From Populus alba (taxonomy: Eukaryota; Streptophyta; Magnoliopsida; Malpighiales; Salicaceae): a stretch of DNA of 64,000 nt. Location: assembly GCF_005239225.2 (NCBI RefSeq), contig NC_133284.1, forward strand, positions 3,191,770 to 3,255,769, given 5' to 3'. Shown here piece by piece: positions 10,468-21,900 of the stretch (positions are counted from its first letter, which is position 1; each line of letters starts with the position of its first letter). A program made the position numbers and the translations under genes. Under the pieces are notes generated by a model. It was given only the letters and a program-made list of their open reading frames with translations, did not search any database and was not told the DNA's origin.

Positions 10468-13096
10468 ATGAAATGGCTAAAAATCCGTACCCTGCTTCTC
10501 CTCTCAGCCATTTTTCGTGTTATTCTAATTGTGTACGGAGAGTGGCAAGATACCCACATGGAAGTTAGGTATACCGATGTAGATTACCTTGTATTTTCTG
10601 ATGCTGCTTCATTAATGGCTAATGGTGAATCTCCTTATAAAAGAACTACCTATAGATACTCACCTTTGCTTGCCTTTTTATTGACACCCAATTCTTTTAT
10701 TCATCGTTCTTGGGGCAAATTCATCTTCTCTGCTGCAGGTAAAGTGAAAAAGTCTCAAACTTTGAATTGGTTTACCGTGGTTTTGTTGATTGGATTTTGG
10801 TCTCGAAAGCTGGGTTCGTTTTAGTTAATAGTTTTATGCAAAAGATTCAAACTTTGAGATGATCTCGCGTGTTTTTCTAGCCTGGATTTTGGTTTTAAAC
10901 GTTGGGTTCTTTTTAAATTATAGCTTTATGTTATTTGATTTTACAGATTTATTTGTGGGGTCATTTATTCAGTACATTTTGAAGAAACGTGAGGTCCCTG
11001 AGGATATGTGTTTGTATTCTGTAATGGTATGGCTGCTGAATCCATTTACCTTCACCATTGGAACCCGTGGGAACTGCGAGCCTATCGTGTGTGCCATGAT
11101 TTTATGGATCATTATCTGTCTTATCAATGGTATATTTCTACTTCTTTCTATGTATTCTTGTTGAAAAATGGATAATGTATAGTGGTTTCTCTTGGGATAG
11201 ATGTAATCTGTTTATTGTATGTGTTTCTAGCTGATACTAGTGGGTTCAATTCAACTAGCGTCTATCTATCAAGCTGTTTCGTGAAATTGTGATTCAATTT
11301 GAGGTATGAAATTTGAGAGACAACTCCTTGTCGCCTACTTTTGATGGCTTGATTGTTCTAACTACTATTGGAGAGATTAGGGACAATAGGTTACGAAAAC
11401 TAATCAAAATGCCAAATAATAGTGATATGTGGTTTGGTTTGCTAGATTCTTTTTAGGGAGTGCTCTGCTCACTCTGAAGTGCTAACTTTTCCTTTTTCAG
11501 CAGCTAACACGACGATTCTTTACCCAGCTCTTATTTTTCAGAAGTGAAGGTTTTTTAAGATATAAATGCTTTAATGTACACATATAGATGCTAAAGAAAA
11601 TGCCAATTGATAGTGATATGTTGTCTGTTTTGCTAGATTCTTTGTAGTGTTTTAGGGTTTGCTCTGCTCACTCTGAAGTGCTAACTTCTCATTTTTTGTC
11701 AACTGCTAACATGACCATTCTTTACCCAGCCCCCCCCCCCTCCCTAGAGTCTTAAGATATAAATGCTTTAATGTTGGCATATGGAAAAATTAGATTGTTA
11801 GGGTAGTTGGCTCCTCTCCATTTCTTTTTTTCCTGCACATAAGGGAGGGTGAGGCAATGTTTCGTGATGTTTTCTGTGATTGGTATTTGCACAGTGCATG
11901 CACATCTAGATATCCAATTCTCTTGATACCGTGCTATTTTCTGTCATGCAGGTAATATTGTCCAAGCTGCATTTTGGTATGGATTGGTTGTCCATTTCAG
12001 AATTTATCCCATAATCTATGCTCTTCCTATAGTTCTGGTTCTTGATCCGCATTCCTTCCAATCTGGTCAGAAGCCATGTCTTGTGAATTGGAAATCTAGT
12101 CAAGATAACGCGTCTCACGGTCGCAAAGAAGTATCTGAAGTATATGGTGTATTGACTGCATTGAAAACCATATTTACAAGAGGGAGAATTATGTTTGCAA
12201 TGGTCTCGGGATCTGTTTTCATGCTATGTACTGGTCTTTTCTTCTATTTATACAGATGGGAGTTTTTAAATGAGGCGTTGCTGTACCATCTCACTCGTAC
12301 AGATCCAAGACATAATTTTTCCATCTATTTCTACCACATATATCTCCATGTTGAACATGAATTTTCAGTAGTGGAGAAGCTCATCTCTTTTTTGCCCCAA
12401 TTGATAGTGCAGCTGGTTCTTATTATTCGCTTTGCTCAAGACCTTCCGTTCTGCCTTTTCTTGCAGACAGTGGCTTTTGTGGCATTCAATAAGGTTCGTT
12501 TTAGTCACTTATTGCAACTTTATTGAACTTTCATTTGCTATGTTTATCATCCATTAAGTACCAGAACACATGATTTGCACGCTTTGTTTCTTTTAATTGT
12601 TTGTCGAACAAGCTTTCCGTTTATGTATTTGTTTGTCTTCATAGCCCTCTTTGTGGGGTAAATCAAGTTTCTGGTGACAACAACACTCATCAAATTTTCT
12701 TAGAATCATGTTTTTATTAGTATTTAAAGAAAAAAATACGGTTCCATATTTGATTTAATCCACATTTATGTTGGTTGACAGGTAATTACCGCACAGTACT
12801 TTGTATGGTTTTTTTGCTTGTTGCCTCTAATACTGCCATGGAGCAAAATGAAGCTGAAGTGGGAAGGCTTAAGTTGTGTACTTCTATGGATGGGAGCTCA
12901 GACCCATTGGTTGTTGTGGGGTTATTTACTTGAATTTAAGGGGAAAAATGTTTTCCTCCAGCTTTGGTTGGCAGGCTTAGTGTTTCTGGCTGCCAATTCT
13001 TTTCTTCTGATCATGTTCATCCGGCACCACAAATACTCTCCCGTATTCAAACAGTTAGCGCGAGCAACTTCAGGGAATAGAGATAAATCTGAGTGA
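10468..13096 (+). CDS. PIGM: GPI mannosyltransferase 1 (PIG-M / PEANUT1-like)
   Basis: ER membrane GT50-family enzyme that adds the first alpha-1,4-mannose, from dolichol-phosphate-mannose, to the GPI-anchor precursor. Four exons (10468-10738, 10947-11129, 11952-12493, 12782-13096) join in frame to 436 residues, a normal length for the family. The start is the first [20 protein letters not shown]; an upstream in-frame TTG is not a credible start. The first hydrophobic helix is followed by the luminal DXD motif (D37-V38-D39 in [13 protein letters not shown]), the signature of this family. [16 protein letters not shown] and [14 protein letters not shown] are other conserved PIG-M blocks, and several hydrophobic helices follow. 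The gene ends convergently with the b561 gene at 14298. In Arabidopsis this activity is needed for cell-wall integrity and embryo development. Confidence 0.93.
11406..11785. repeat. 191-bp tandem duplication in PIG-M intron 2
   Basis: Two head-to-tail copies (about 11406-11596 and 11597-11785) share blocks such as GCTCTGCTCACTCTGAAGTG, ATTCTTTACCCAGC and AAGATATAAATGCTTTAATG. The second copy carries a run of ten C. Small indels separate the copies, so the duplication is moderately old. Confidence 0.8.
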
Positions 13097-14297
13097 GTGA
13101 ACCTATGATTAATCGACATTCTGGATCCTTTTAGATGCTTCGATCTGATATTGCTTTAAGATGCTTGTATAGTTCCAAAGTAAGAGGAAAATTGACATCA
13201 ATCTTGCCTTTTAATGATGTTTCACTTGCTAGAATTTGACCGATATATATGACCCTAGCAAAGATCATCCGATGGAGTTAGTGTCTTTCTTACATTGTAT
13301 GAGTGCTTGAGATGTTAATTGTTTTCATGGCAACGCCAAATAGTGCCAACGCAAATTAACGCTTACAAAATTTTGGAGAGATGATTTTGGGCGTATTCAC
13401 TGTCTCAATTGTTTGTTCTTTGTATGTTGTGTGGGAAAACATTTTGTTTCCTTTTCTTTTGAAGTTTTATGCTATATATATATGTGTGTGTGTGTGTGTG
13501 TCAATGTTCGATGGAACATGTTGATTTGAAAATTTTGCTCACCTTTGCTGAATTAAACTGGTAACGGTGTTTGATTAGAAACAAAACAATGGATGTAGAA
13601 TAAATATTTTTAAGTATAAAAATTCATTCAAAAATCATATATAAATTTATTTTATATTAACTTTTCTAACCAAATGTGTTTTATGGTTTTTTTTTTTTTT
13701 TGGTCTCTGGCGTAATTTTTGGGACATCCTTGTAGCAAACAGGATAAACAGTTTCGTTAGTACTGAGCAAAGTGGAACAAATTTTCAAATCAACAGCACA
13801 AGGAGAAAAGTATGGATCAAGCATGACAAGAAAAAATTTGGAGAGACGTTGGGAGAAATAGAGTTTTTATCCTGGTATCACACGGCCTTGTAAATTTTCA
13901 ATTTGAACGAAGAACAACTATTCTTGCTGGACTAGAGAACTGCATCACAATATGAGATATTAGAGCACGGTTATTTTTGTATTTCAAATGATAAAGATTA
14001 GAAGATCACATTGACGAAGATGTGCTGCATAGAAGATCAGGAAATTGATGAAGATGTCCTCCATAGAAGATCAGGACAGCATGGGATAGCAGAGTTGGAA
14101 AAAACATATAGTGATTCCAAATAGAATCAGAATAAAGGGATTCAATTATTATTAATCATTATTCAATATAAAAATGAGCTGTAAATCAAATATTTTCCAT
14201 CAAAACCTCCTACACCTGTGGTGCACCTTGATCAGCTGCAGACAAGTTTCTCTTTCAATTAATCGCAAGTCCCAATGCAGCATTGCGCATCCCAAAT
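13097..14297. other. Convergent intergenic region, PIG-M and b561 3' ends
   Basis: About 1.2 kb with the two 3' UTRs facing each other. It contains a (TA)n(TG)n microsatellite at 13478-13500, a T-run near 13688, and the 34-bp duplication at 14010-14077. No gene is supportable. Confidence 0.6.
14010..14077. repeat. Tandem 34-bp duplication
   Basis: Two adjacent units at 14010-14043 and 14044-14077, each of the form ATTGAYGAAGATGT then CATAGAAGATCAGG. They differ at only a few positions. Confidence 0.75.
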
Positions 14298-15479
14298 CTA
14301 AACCTCCATTGCAGCTACTGCAACGACAGTGGATGTGTTGTTGTCCACCGTATCTGACATAGAACGCTTAGCTACTGGCATGCACCACCTTGTGTATATT
14401 TCCAAAAGTAGCGTGGCCAATAGCAAAGTTAGTATTACACCACTGTAGGCCAGCCTCCAAAATTTTGCAGCGTGCAATATGTCAAATCCTTTGTATATGT
14501 TGAGAATGCCTAGGATAAGTGTTGAGCAACCCGCAAGCAAGTGAAACCAGTTGAAGAAGGGGCGATACTTGCTGTCTTTGTCAGGTCTGACCAGACCACC
14601 AAACACCTGTGCTGTTGCAAGGCAGAAGAGGACAATGCCGATGATTTTGTGAGAGCTATGTTCAATTCCATGAGACCTTGCGCCAAGAAATATCCCACTC
14701 CCAAATCCAGCTAGACCACCAAGAATATAGGCCAGCAGCTGACAGCTAACATGCAAATAGAACCATAAAGGGTCTGCAGCTTCGAACCTTTTCAAGTATC
14801 TTGCAATGACGGCCCCGATAGGCATTAGAATACCCCAGCTTACCGTGTTCAATATTCCATGGATATTTCTCAGTGTGCTTGAAGAACTTCTTGTCGTTGT
14901 AATCCTTCCGGAAAGGAAGTCCAAACTCCCCATGGATTTAACATTGGGACTGGATGGAGCAACACTATGCATCATTGGAGTGTTTTCAGACATTGGACCT
15001 ACTTGCCAGAGATGATTGACTGTACTGATGTTTCCATGGAGCTCCAAGCTTGCATAGATTATCATCTCATTGTTCTGATTGGAAGCAGACAAGTCCAAGA
15101 CAGGAAAGCTAAGATTTCCTTGTTCCAATTGCGTTCCATAACTTGTTATCGGCGAAGTATAAACTGCAAGCCCTCCATCCGTTCTCGGAAAAGAAACGAT
15201 CGCTTGCGAACCAATCATCCCTCCTGAAGTTGGATTGATAGCCCAAGCAATCCATCTGCGATCAGTCACACCAGTATGCCTGAAGGCAACATCAACTCTG
15301 TTGGATGATGGATGGTAGTTCCAGTGAAGAGAGGAACTCAAAACAGGCAAATCAATGCAAGAAGAGAACTGTTTGTTGTTCGAAAATTTGTAGGTTGCGC
15401 ATGGTTGTTGCTGTGCTTTGCATGACAGCATACAAAAAGCAAGAAAGATGGTCATCGAAAAAATCACATAACGAGCCAT
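14298..15479 (-). CDS. Cytochrome b561 and DOMON domain-containing protein (AIR12-related)
   Basis: Single-exon gene of 393 residues. Residues 1-22 form a signal peptide ending near KAQQQ. A DOMON domain spans about 45-165; Met88 (SGGMIGSQA) and His156 (NHLWQVG) sit where AIR12-type proteins bind heme b. A cytochrome b561 core with about five membrane helices covers 205-365. The four expected heme ligands are visible: His207 (NIHGIL), His243 (YLHVSCQ), His277 (SSHKIIG) and His313 (NWFHLLAG). Plant proteins of this layout are auxin-responsive or stress-linked plasma-membrane electron carriers thought to move electrons from cytosolic ascorbate to the apoplast; that role is by family, not shown here. 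The gene is head-to-head with THO1 and has a TATA box at 15598-15606. Confidence 0.92.
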   Translation of the reverse strand: MARYVIFSMTIFLAFCMLSCKAQQQPCATYKFSNNKQFSSCIDLPVLSSSLHWNYHPSSNRVDVAFRHTGVTDRRWIAWAINPTSGGMIGSQAIVSFPRTDGGLAVYTSPITSYGTQLEQGNLSFPVLDLSASNQNNEMIIYASLELHGNISTVNHLWQVGPMSENTPMMHSVAPSSPNVKSMGSLDFLSGRITTTRSSSSTLRNIHGILNTVSWGILMPIGAVIARYLKRFEAADPLWFYLHVSCQLLAYILGGLAGFGSGIFLGARSHGIEHSSHKIIGIVLFCLATAQVFGGLVRPDKDSKYRPFFNWFHLLAGCSTLILGILNIYKGFDILHAAKFWRLAYSGVILTLLLATLLLEIYTRWCMPVAKRSMSDTVDNNTSTVVAVAAMEV

Positions 15480-15933
15480 GTTTGTGCAGAAAAGGGGCTT
15501 GGGAGAAGAGAGATCGCTGATGAGCAGAGACTACAGAACACGGCAAAGGAATCGATGGAAGTTTTTGGATTGAGAATTGTGAGGCTGGCTGAGTGAATAT
15601 ATATAGGGATCTTGGCATCCGTTTGTGACTCGGAATCTATAAAAGTCCTAATGAAAGAGGGAAAACAACAATACGGACCAGTCTTGTATGACATTTACAA
15701 GACCAATACCAAGACAAAGCCCTGTACCAAGACAAAGCCCAAGACTAACGAGCTGGCCTGTCTTTGTACGGACTCAAGAGTTCGATCTTCTTTCTTCTTG
15801 GGCTGCTGCTCCCTTGACACAGCTGCTTCCCTCTCTTTCCTTCAGCTGCACTCACCGCACCAAAGTCACTTGCCAGTACTAAGTACAGTGCGGTTCGTGA
15901 TTTTTAGGCTTTCAGTGTAGTTAAACTCTTCAA
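15480..15933. promoter_or_regulatory. Shared divergent promoter region, b561/DOMON and THO1
   Basis: Only 454 bp separate the two start codons. The b561 side has a clear TATA box. The THO1 side has none that I can see and is C/T-rich, as expected for a housekeeping gene. A short direct repeat (CCAAGACAAAGCC, twice near 15709-15740) lies in the middle. A telobox (TTAGGGTTT, 16018-16026) lies just inside THO1 intron 1. Confidence 0.5.
15598..15606 (-). promoter_or_regulatory. TATA box of the b561/DOMON gene
   Basis: The minus strand reads CTATATATA about 120 nt upstream of the start codon at 15479, a normal distance for a plant core promoter with a short leader. Confidence 0.55.
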
Positions 15934-18900
15934 CATGGTAACGATTTCTTCTTCTTTTTCCTGTCATTAAATCTGTGCATTTTTAATTTCTTTTTGGTGT
16001 AGTTTTTGACATTTTTGTTAGGGTTTCAGTTTCATATTTTTTTGAAATTTAATCAACTTTTGATCGCAATTTAAATGGTCAAATAGAGAATAATCGGTAA
16101 CCTAATTGTGATTTAAGTCGTTAATTTTAGTTACAGGTTTTCAAAATTTCAAAATTTTGAGGACTTTACTCACTCTTGTTGATTTTTAATAAATATTATA
16201 CTGTCGTTTCCTTTTTGTTTTCTATTTGAATAATGATTTATGGTGGTTTTATTTTTATGCTTCTTAGGAAGAATTCAGGAGGGCTATATTGCAGCCTGGG
16301 CCAGTTGAAACTTTTGCTCTTAAGACTGTTCAGGAATTTATTAAACCTCAGGTGATTTATCAGTCTTTTTATTTATTTCAATATGGATAGACTAATAAAT
16401 TTGGAATCTTTTTGTTTTTGGTTTTGACGCGTGAATGCGTATTAATTCTTAATTGAATGATGATTTTAGAAGCAAACTAAATTGGTGCAAGATGAGAATC
16501 AATTGTTGGAGAATATGCTGCGGACGTTGCTTCAGGAGCTTGTAGTATGTTCTTTTATATACAGATATAGGCATAATTGTGATTTTCATTTCTTGTTGCT
16601 TGTTTCTGTTTGTTGAACTGAGAGATTTTGCCTTTGTTTTTGCTGCAGTCTTCTGCTGCACAGTCGGGGGAGGAAATTATGCTGTCTGGGAAGTCAATTG
16701 ATGATGAAGAAAACTCTCAGGGTCAAATTCCTCGTTTACTAGGTACATGTCAAGCTAATTGTTATTTAGTTCCTCTATGCGTGAGTGTGCACAGGCATGC
16801 CCGAGATTCTGAATTATGTTGTTCTTAATTTGGTAAAGTATTTTACAAGGATCAAAGTCGTGGAAGATGGATATTAATAAAAAGTATGTGATTTCTTTGC
16901 CTTTTTGGTCTCACTTTTTTCAGTAGTAGGAAATCTTTTTGAGCTGGAGGATTGAGCATTCCCCTTTGGATGCAGAATATTACATAAATACCTGAAAATT
17001 GGATTTGTGAGAGCTTTCTTATTGTGTTGGCTTGCTCTGGTTTAGTTGATTGAGAGAATTCATGCAAAATAGAATTGCTTAGTTCTGCAAGAGGTTTTTT
17101 TCTCTTATCAGTTCTTTCCCTCTTAGACTTGTAAGAAATTGTGGAATTCGCTGTACTTTATTCAGGAATTGATCTATGTCCAGCTGGCATACAAATTTGG
17201 TGTTTCATTTTGGATTGTCTTTGAACAGCCAAACCAAACAAGAGTAGTCACATAGCTTAACAAATATCTACACAGTATACAAATGTATGAATCTATCGGA
17301 GTGGTGGTTGATAGAAATTTTTGTCGTTTCTTTATAGAAATTTAATGATTTTAAAATGTAATTTGGTAAACAAAACTTGTACAAAATTCTCCCACACTAG
17401 GTTTCGATGATGGAGCTTGAAAGAGTTTTGCAAATCCTTAAAACTGTCATCTTTGTGATGTTCAGATCAACTTTGAGTTAATTTGACTTGTCTCATTCAG
17501 TTCTCTAACTATTGCTTGGATTGTGAAAGGATTGATGCAAGAGCTATAGACTCCTGAAGTACAAATGTTTTAGAAACTCCCTCTTTAGCAAACTATTCTT
17601 TCTCCGGGACGAGACTCCTAGAAGTTGTCTGAATTTGTAAATGATTTCTGTAGTGAGTGACCAAGTATCCTACCTGGTGATGGCTTAGTCTTTTTATTTA
17701 TAATTGTATATTTTAATCAATCTGAAGGACTTCTTTTGGTGGACTTGAATAGAGCTTGAACCAATGATGTAGATGTTTCATTACTTTTTATTGGGTCTCT
17801 GATTCTTGTGGCAGCACCAAGTTGTTTATCTTTTGCACATATCTTATTATCTCATTATTACATTTCAAAGTTCAAACTTCTTTTTTGTGCTGCCAGATGT
17901 TGTTCTATATCTATGTGAGAGAGAACATATTGAGGGTGGTATGATATTCCAGTTGTTGGAAGATTTGACAGAAATGTCTACAATGAGAAATTGCAAGGAT
18001 ATTTTTGGTTACATAGAGAGTAAGCAAGATATACTTGGAAAGGTATATGCTTTCAAATTGTTCCAAATTTTTGTTTATCTTCTTATCCATACCATGATAT
18101 TGACTAGACTCTCCAACACCAGTCCCGCATATTCTATCGCGACTAACAGTTGTGTTTGTTTTGATGGTTGCTTTGCATATAGCAAGAACTTTTTGCTCGT
18201 GGAAAACTTGTAATGTTGAGAACATGCAATCAACTTCTCCGTCGCCTTTCAAAGGTAGTTTGGTCCATCAATATATATAATGCATACATAAGCATAATTC
18301 TTGCATGCAAACTTATACCAACAAAAGAATTTGTATTCGTTTGGCCTGATCACGTTAGAGAGTAAAAGCTGTTTATTATGAATCTTGGATGAAGATTTAC
18401 AACTGTTCTCTTTATTTTACTTAAAAGAATGTGTCCAACAGTGATTTTCAGGTAACGTTAAATGTGGATTTAGCTCTTGATTCAGTTCTTTATTCTTGGT
18501 GGGGTTAAGTTATTTTAGATGATCTTTGTAGGTTGGAATTTCATAATGAAGCAAACAGAAGAATGCTCATCCATAGCAATTTGAACCAAAAGTCAGATTT
18601 GCCTTTGTCTGAATTAAAATAATACAATTATAAATTCTTCTTTTAATTGTTTTCCCTTCTCCCTTTTTCTTTCTTTTTTTTTCAGTTAAAGGAAAATTTG
18701 ATAGGGGCTACTACCTACTGTATCCTTAATGTTTGATTCTAACATATTAACTTTACAGGCAAATGATGTCGTGTTTTGTGGACGAATTCTTATGTTTCTG
18801 GCACACTTTTTTCCACTATCTGAGCGCTCAGGTATGTATTTATTTTCAGCTATTGTATTTTGATAGAGATTGCTTTTGTTGGATTAATATGTTACTTTGG

Positions 18901-21900
18901 TTTGCTTAATGGCTGCAGCTGTAAACATTAAAGGAGTTTTCAACACATCAAATGAGACTAAATATGAGAAAGAGCCACCAGCTGGTACATCTTAGCTACA
19001 GAAAACTTCAGTGAACTTTGTATTGACTTGTGCTGTCCGTTACCTCTAACTTTATTGTGGGATTGTATGTGCTACTCTTTGTCCCTTTTTTGCAGCCATT
19101 TCTCTTGACTTCAACTTCTATAAAACCTTGTGGAGTTTACAGGTAGACCTTGCCTCTACAATCGATGTTAGTTTAGAAAAGGATTGCATTCTCTTTTACC
19201 AAAACACATGCGTAACATACTCTGTCAAAAACTCTATTACAAAATCTGGTGGTATTTATGTGAGAAACTACTTATCCATGATAATTGATTCAAAGAGGAA
19301 ACACAATCATGCATTTAGCTCCTTCTTATGGGGAAAAGAAATAAAATATGCAAGGAAAACAGAAAATTTTAAATTATTTTAATTTGACCTTTTATTCTGT
19401 ATATCTTAGTTTTTCTTATAAATCTTGTCTATTTAAGAATTTTCTTATGTAGGAATCTTAATATTATTAAAGATTTGTGGTTTATTGAGGAAATTAGAAA
19501 ATTAATTAAGAGTTCTCTACTATGTTCGGTTTGCTTTTCTTATTTGACTTTCCTTTTTTTCTCTTGCTTAGAACTATTAGGATTTTGGTGCCCCTAAAAA
19601 GATGACCTATTTTATTTTATCATTAGGAGTTTGATAGCTGTTTTCCTTTCTCTCTAAGTGATGTTTTCTTCTGTTTCACTGCTACTTGATCTAATTACTC
19701 CGATGAATTTGTCTGCTTGTATTTTCAGGAGTACTTCTGTGACCCTTCCCTTACTCTTTCTCCTATCAAGTGGCAAAAATTCTCATCGAGTTTGATGGTG
19801 ACTTTTATCTTTCAATGAGTTTTATGTTTTGTCTTTTATTCTACCAAATTTATTACCTTTACAATGAAGATTTTTTAATTTTTGAGATATATAGGTTGTC
19901 TTGAATACCTTCGAAGCTCAGCCTTTGAGTGAGGAAGAAGGAGATGCTAACAATTTGGAGGAAGAGGCAGCAGCATTTAACATAAAGTATCTCACAAGCA
20001 GTAAACTGATGGGTTTAGAGGTGACTGGTGTTGGAAACCACTGCTGAACAATTTATAAAGAACATCCTGATCTAATGTTTAGCTTATCACTTTTTTTTAT
20101 TTAATTTTCCAGTTAAAAGATCCAAGTTTTCGCCGCCATGTGCTTGTGCAGTGTCTCATACTGTTTGACTACCTTAAGGTAATTATTGCTGGATTATCTA
20201 ATTAAAGCCTTTTGTGTGCTTCTCATTTCTTTATTTAATCTGTTGTCTTCTTTTTCTACACTTTGTATTCTTCACTAATTGATGAACTCTTTTTTTTTTT
20301 GCAGGCTCCTGGAAAGAATGACAAAGATTTAACATCTGAAAGCATGGTTAGTGCTGTTTCATTATTGATTTTGTAAGTTATACAACAATATGCAAATTAT
20401 TTGCACACATGCACATGAATTGGATGTTTGTGTGCTCACGCATGCAAGATTGATTCATGCTTGTGTTGTGCCCACTATTTATTTTCATCATTGAAGTTCT
20501 GATATATGCACTTGTTTGAATATTAGGTTTCCAGAACATTCTGAAAGCATGAGTTTGATGCTGTTGCATTTCATCAAATTCTCTTGAGATTTCTAGCATC
20601 AACGTCCCAAAAAAGTTGAAACATTGAGGGCTTCATGCATGTGTTACTCTTCTCATAGCATATGTTTGAACTGTTTGGCAAGGATGAAATTCTGGAAAGT
20701 ATCCATTTTTTCTTTATCTTGGTTTTTGTGAAGTTATTAAAGCTTACATGTGGCAGATTCTAGATGTGTAAAGGCATTGCATTGTGCATGTACTTGATAA
20801 AATGGGTAATTAGGGAGACTTACGTGAAATATGAATGTTTTTCTCTATCCATTGCTCCCTTTTTAGGAACCTTTTTAAGGGAAACAAAAACATATTACCA
20901 GCATTAAATTCCTGCTTGTATATTTCTTTACAGACAATATGTACTTTGAAATCCACATTGCTTTGATAATTCAAAACCAAACAAAGAGAATGATTAGTGC
21001 AACCATAACAACAATCTTAGTAACTCTTGATTACACATCAAGGATGATAATGAGAATGTGAAATGACAATCTTACCATGATAGTTAAATAGCATAATTAA
21101 CATAACTAATCAAGCTGAGCATTTACGTTCTACTAATCACAATAAAAGCAAGAATGCTTCCATGGCGATGTAACAGGTGGTTTGCAAGCAAACTTCTCCA
21201 TGCACTTCATGTTTGTAAGAACAAAATTGAGAGTGACATTACCTTCGCATGGCATATAAAGAGAGGAGCGTGTGTCTCATTCTCAATTATGATTAATAAT
21301 TTAAAGAAAGAGAGAGAAAGAAGAGAGGGGACTCCAAATTTGTTATATAAAAGTGCACAAGCTGTGCTTGAAGAAAACTCCTAAGGTAAGAGTAGCAATA
21401 AATTGTATGAAATAAGAGAATGGCTTGGCACATCTTGAGAAAACTTGGGTTGATGCCTTCAATTGAAACAGATTGGTGACACAAGCTTTGAGGCAACCTG
21501 CTCGATTTCAACTTTATGTGCTTGCAATATAGGCACGTTCCTGCCACATGCATTCTCTTGCATTAAGAATGCCTGGTTCTCCCCACAAACCTCTTGCTGA
21601 TTCTTTCTGCTCTTTACTTGTACATAATTGGTGCACAACACTACTGCACCGTGTGCTCCGAAGAACCTGCATTGTTCTGCAGTCTGTATATAAGATCATC
21701 CTGCTTTCTGTCCCTCTTCTCCTTGTGCTCTTTATTTTCCCTTTGAGAGAAAAGGAACTGCTTCATCAAGAACTCCACCCTCCTTGTACAATGTTATCTC
21801 ATTTGTATTCTTGTCTACTTGACTAGAATTATGTATTATTTTTTACTTGAGAATAATGCATATATGGGATGGATAGAATGACATGATTGTTATGACTCTC

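Noticed and set aside
21547..21569. Possible microRNA hairpin in THO1 intron 13
   Set aside because: Only a 7-bp stem (GCATTCT/AGAATGC) is visible and the sequence matches no microRNA I know.
21154..21826. Several 60-90-codon frames in THO1 intron 13
   Set aside because: They overlap on both strands, lack any family features, and lie inside a well-supported intron.
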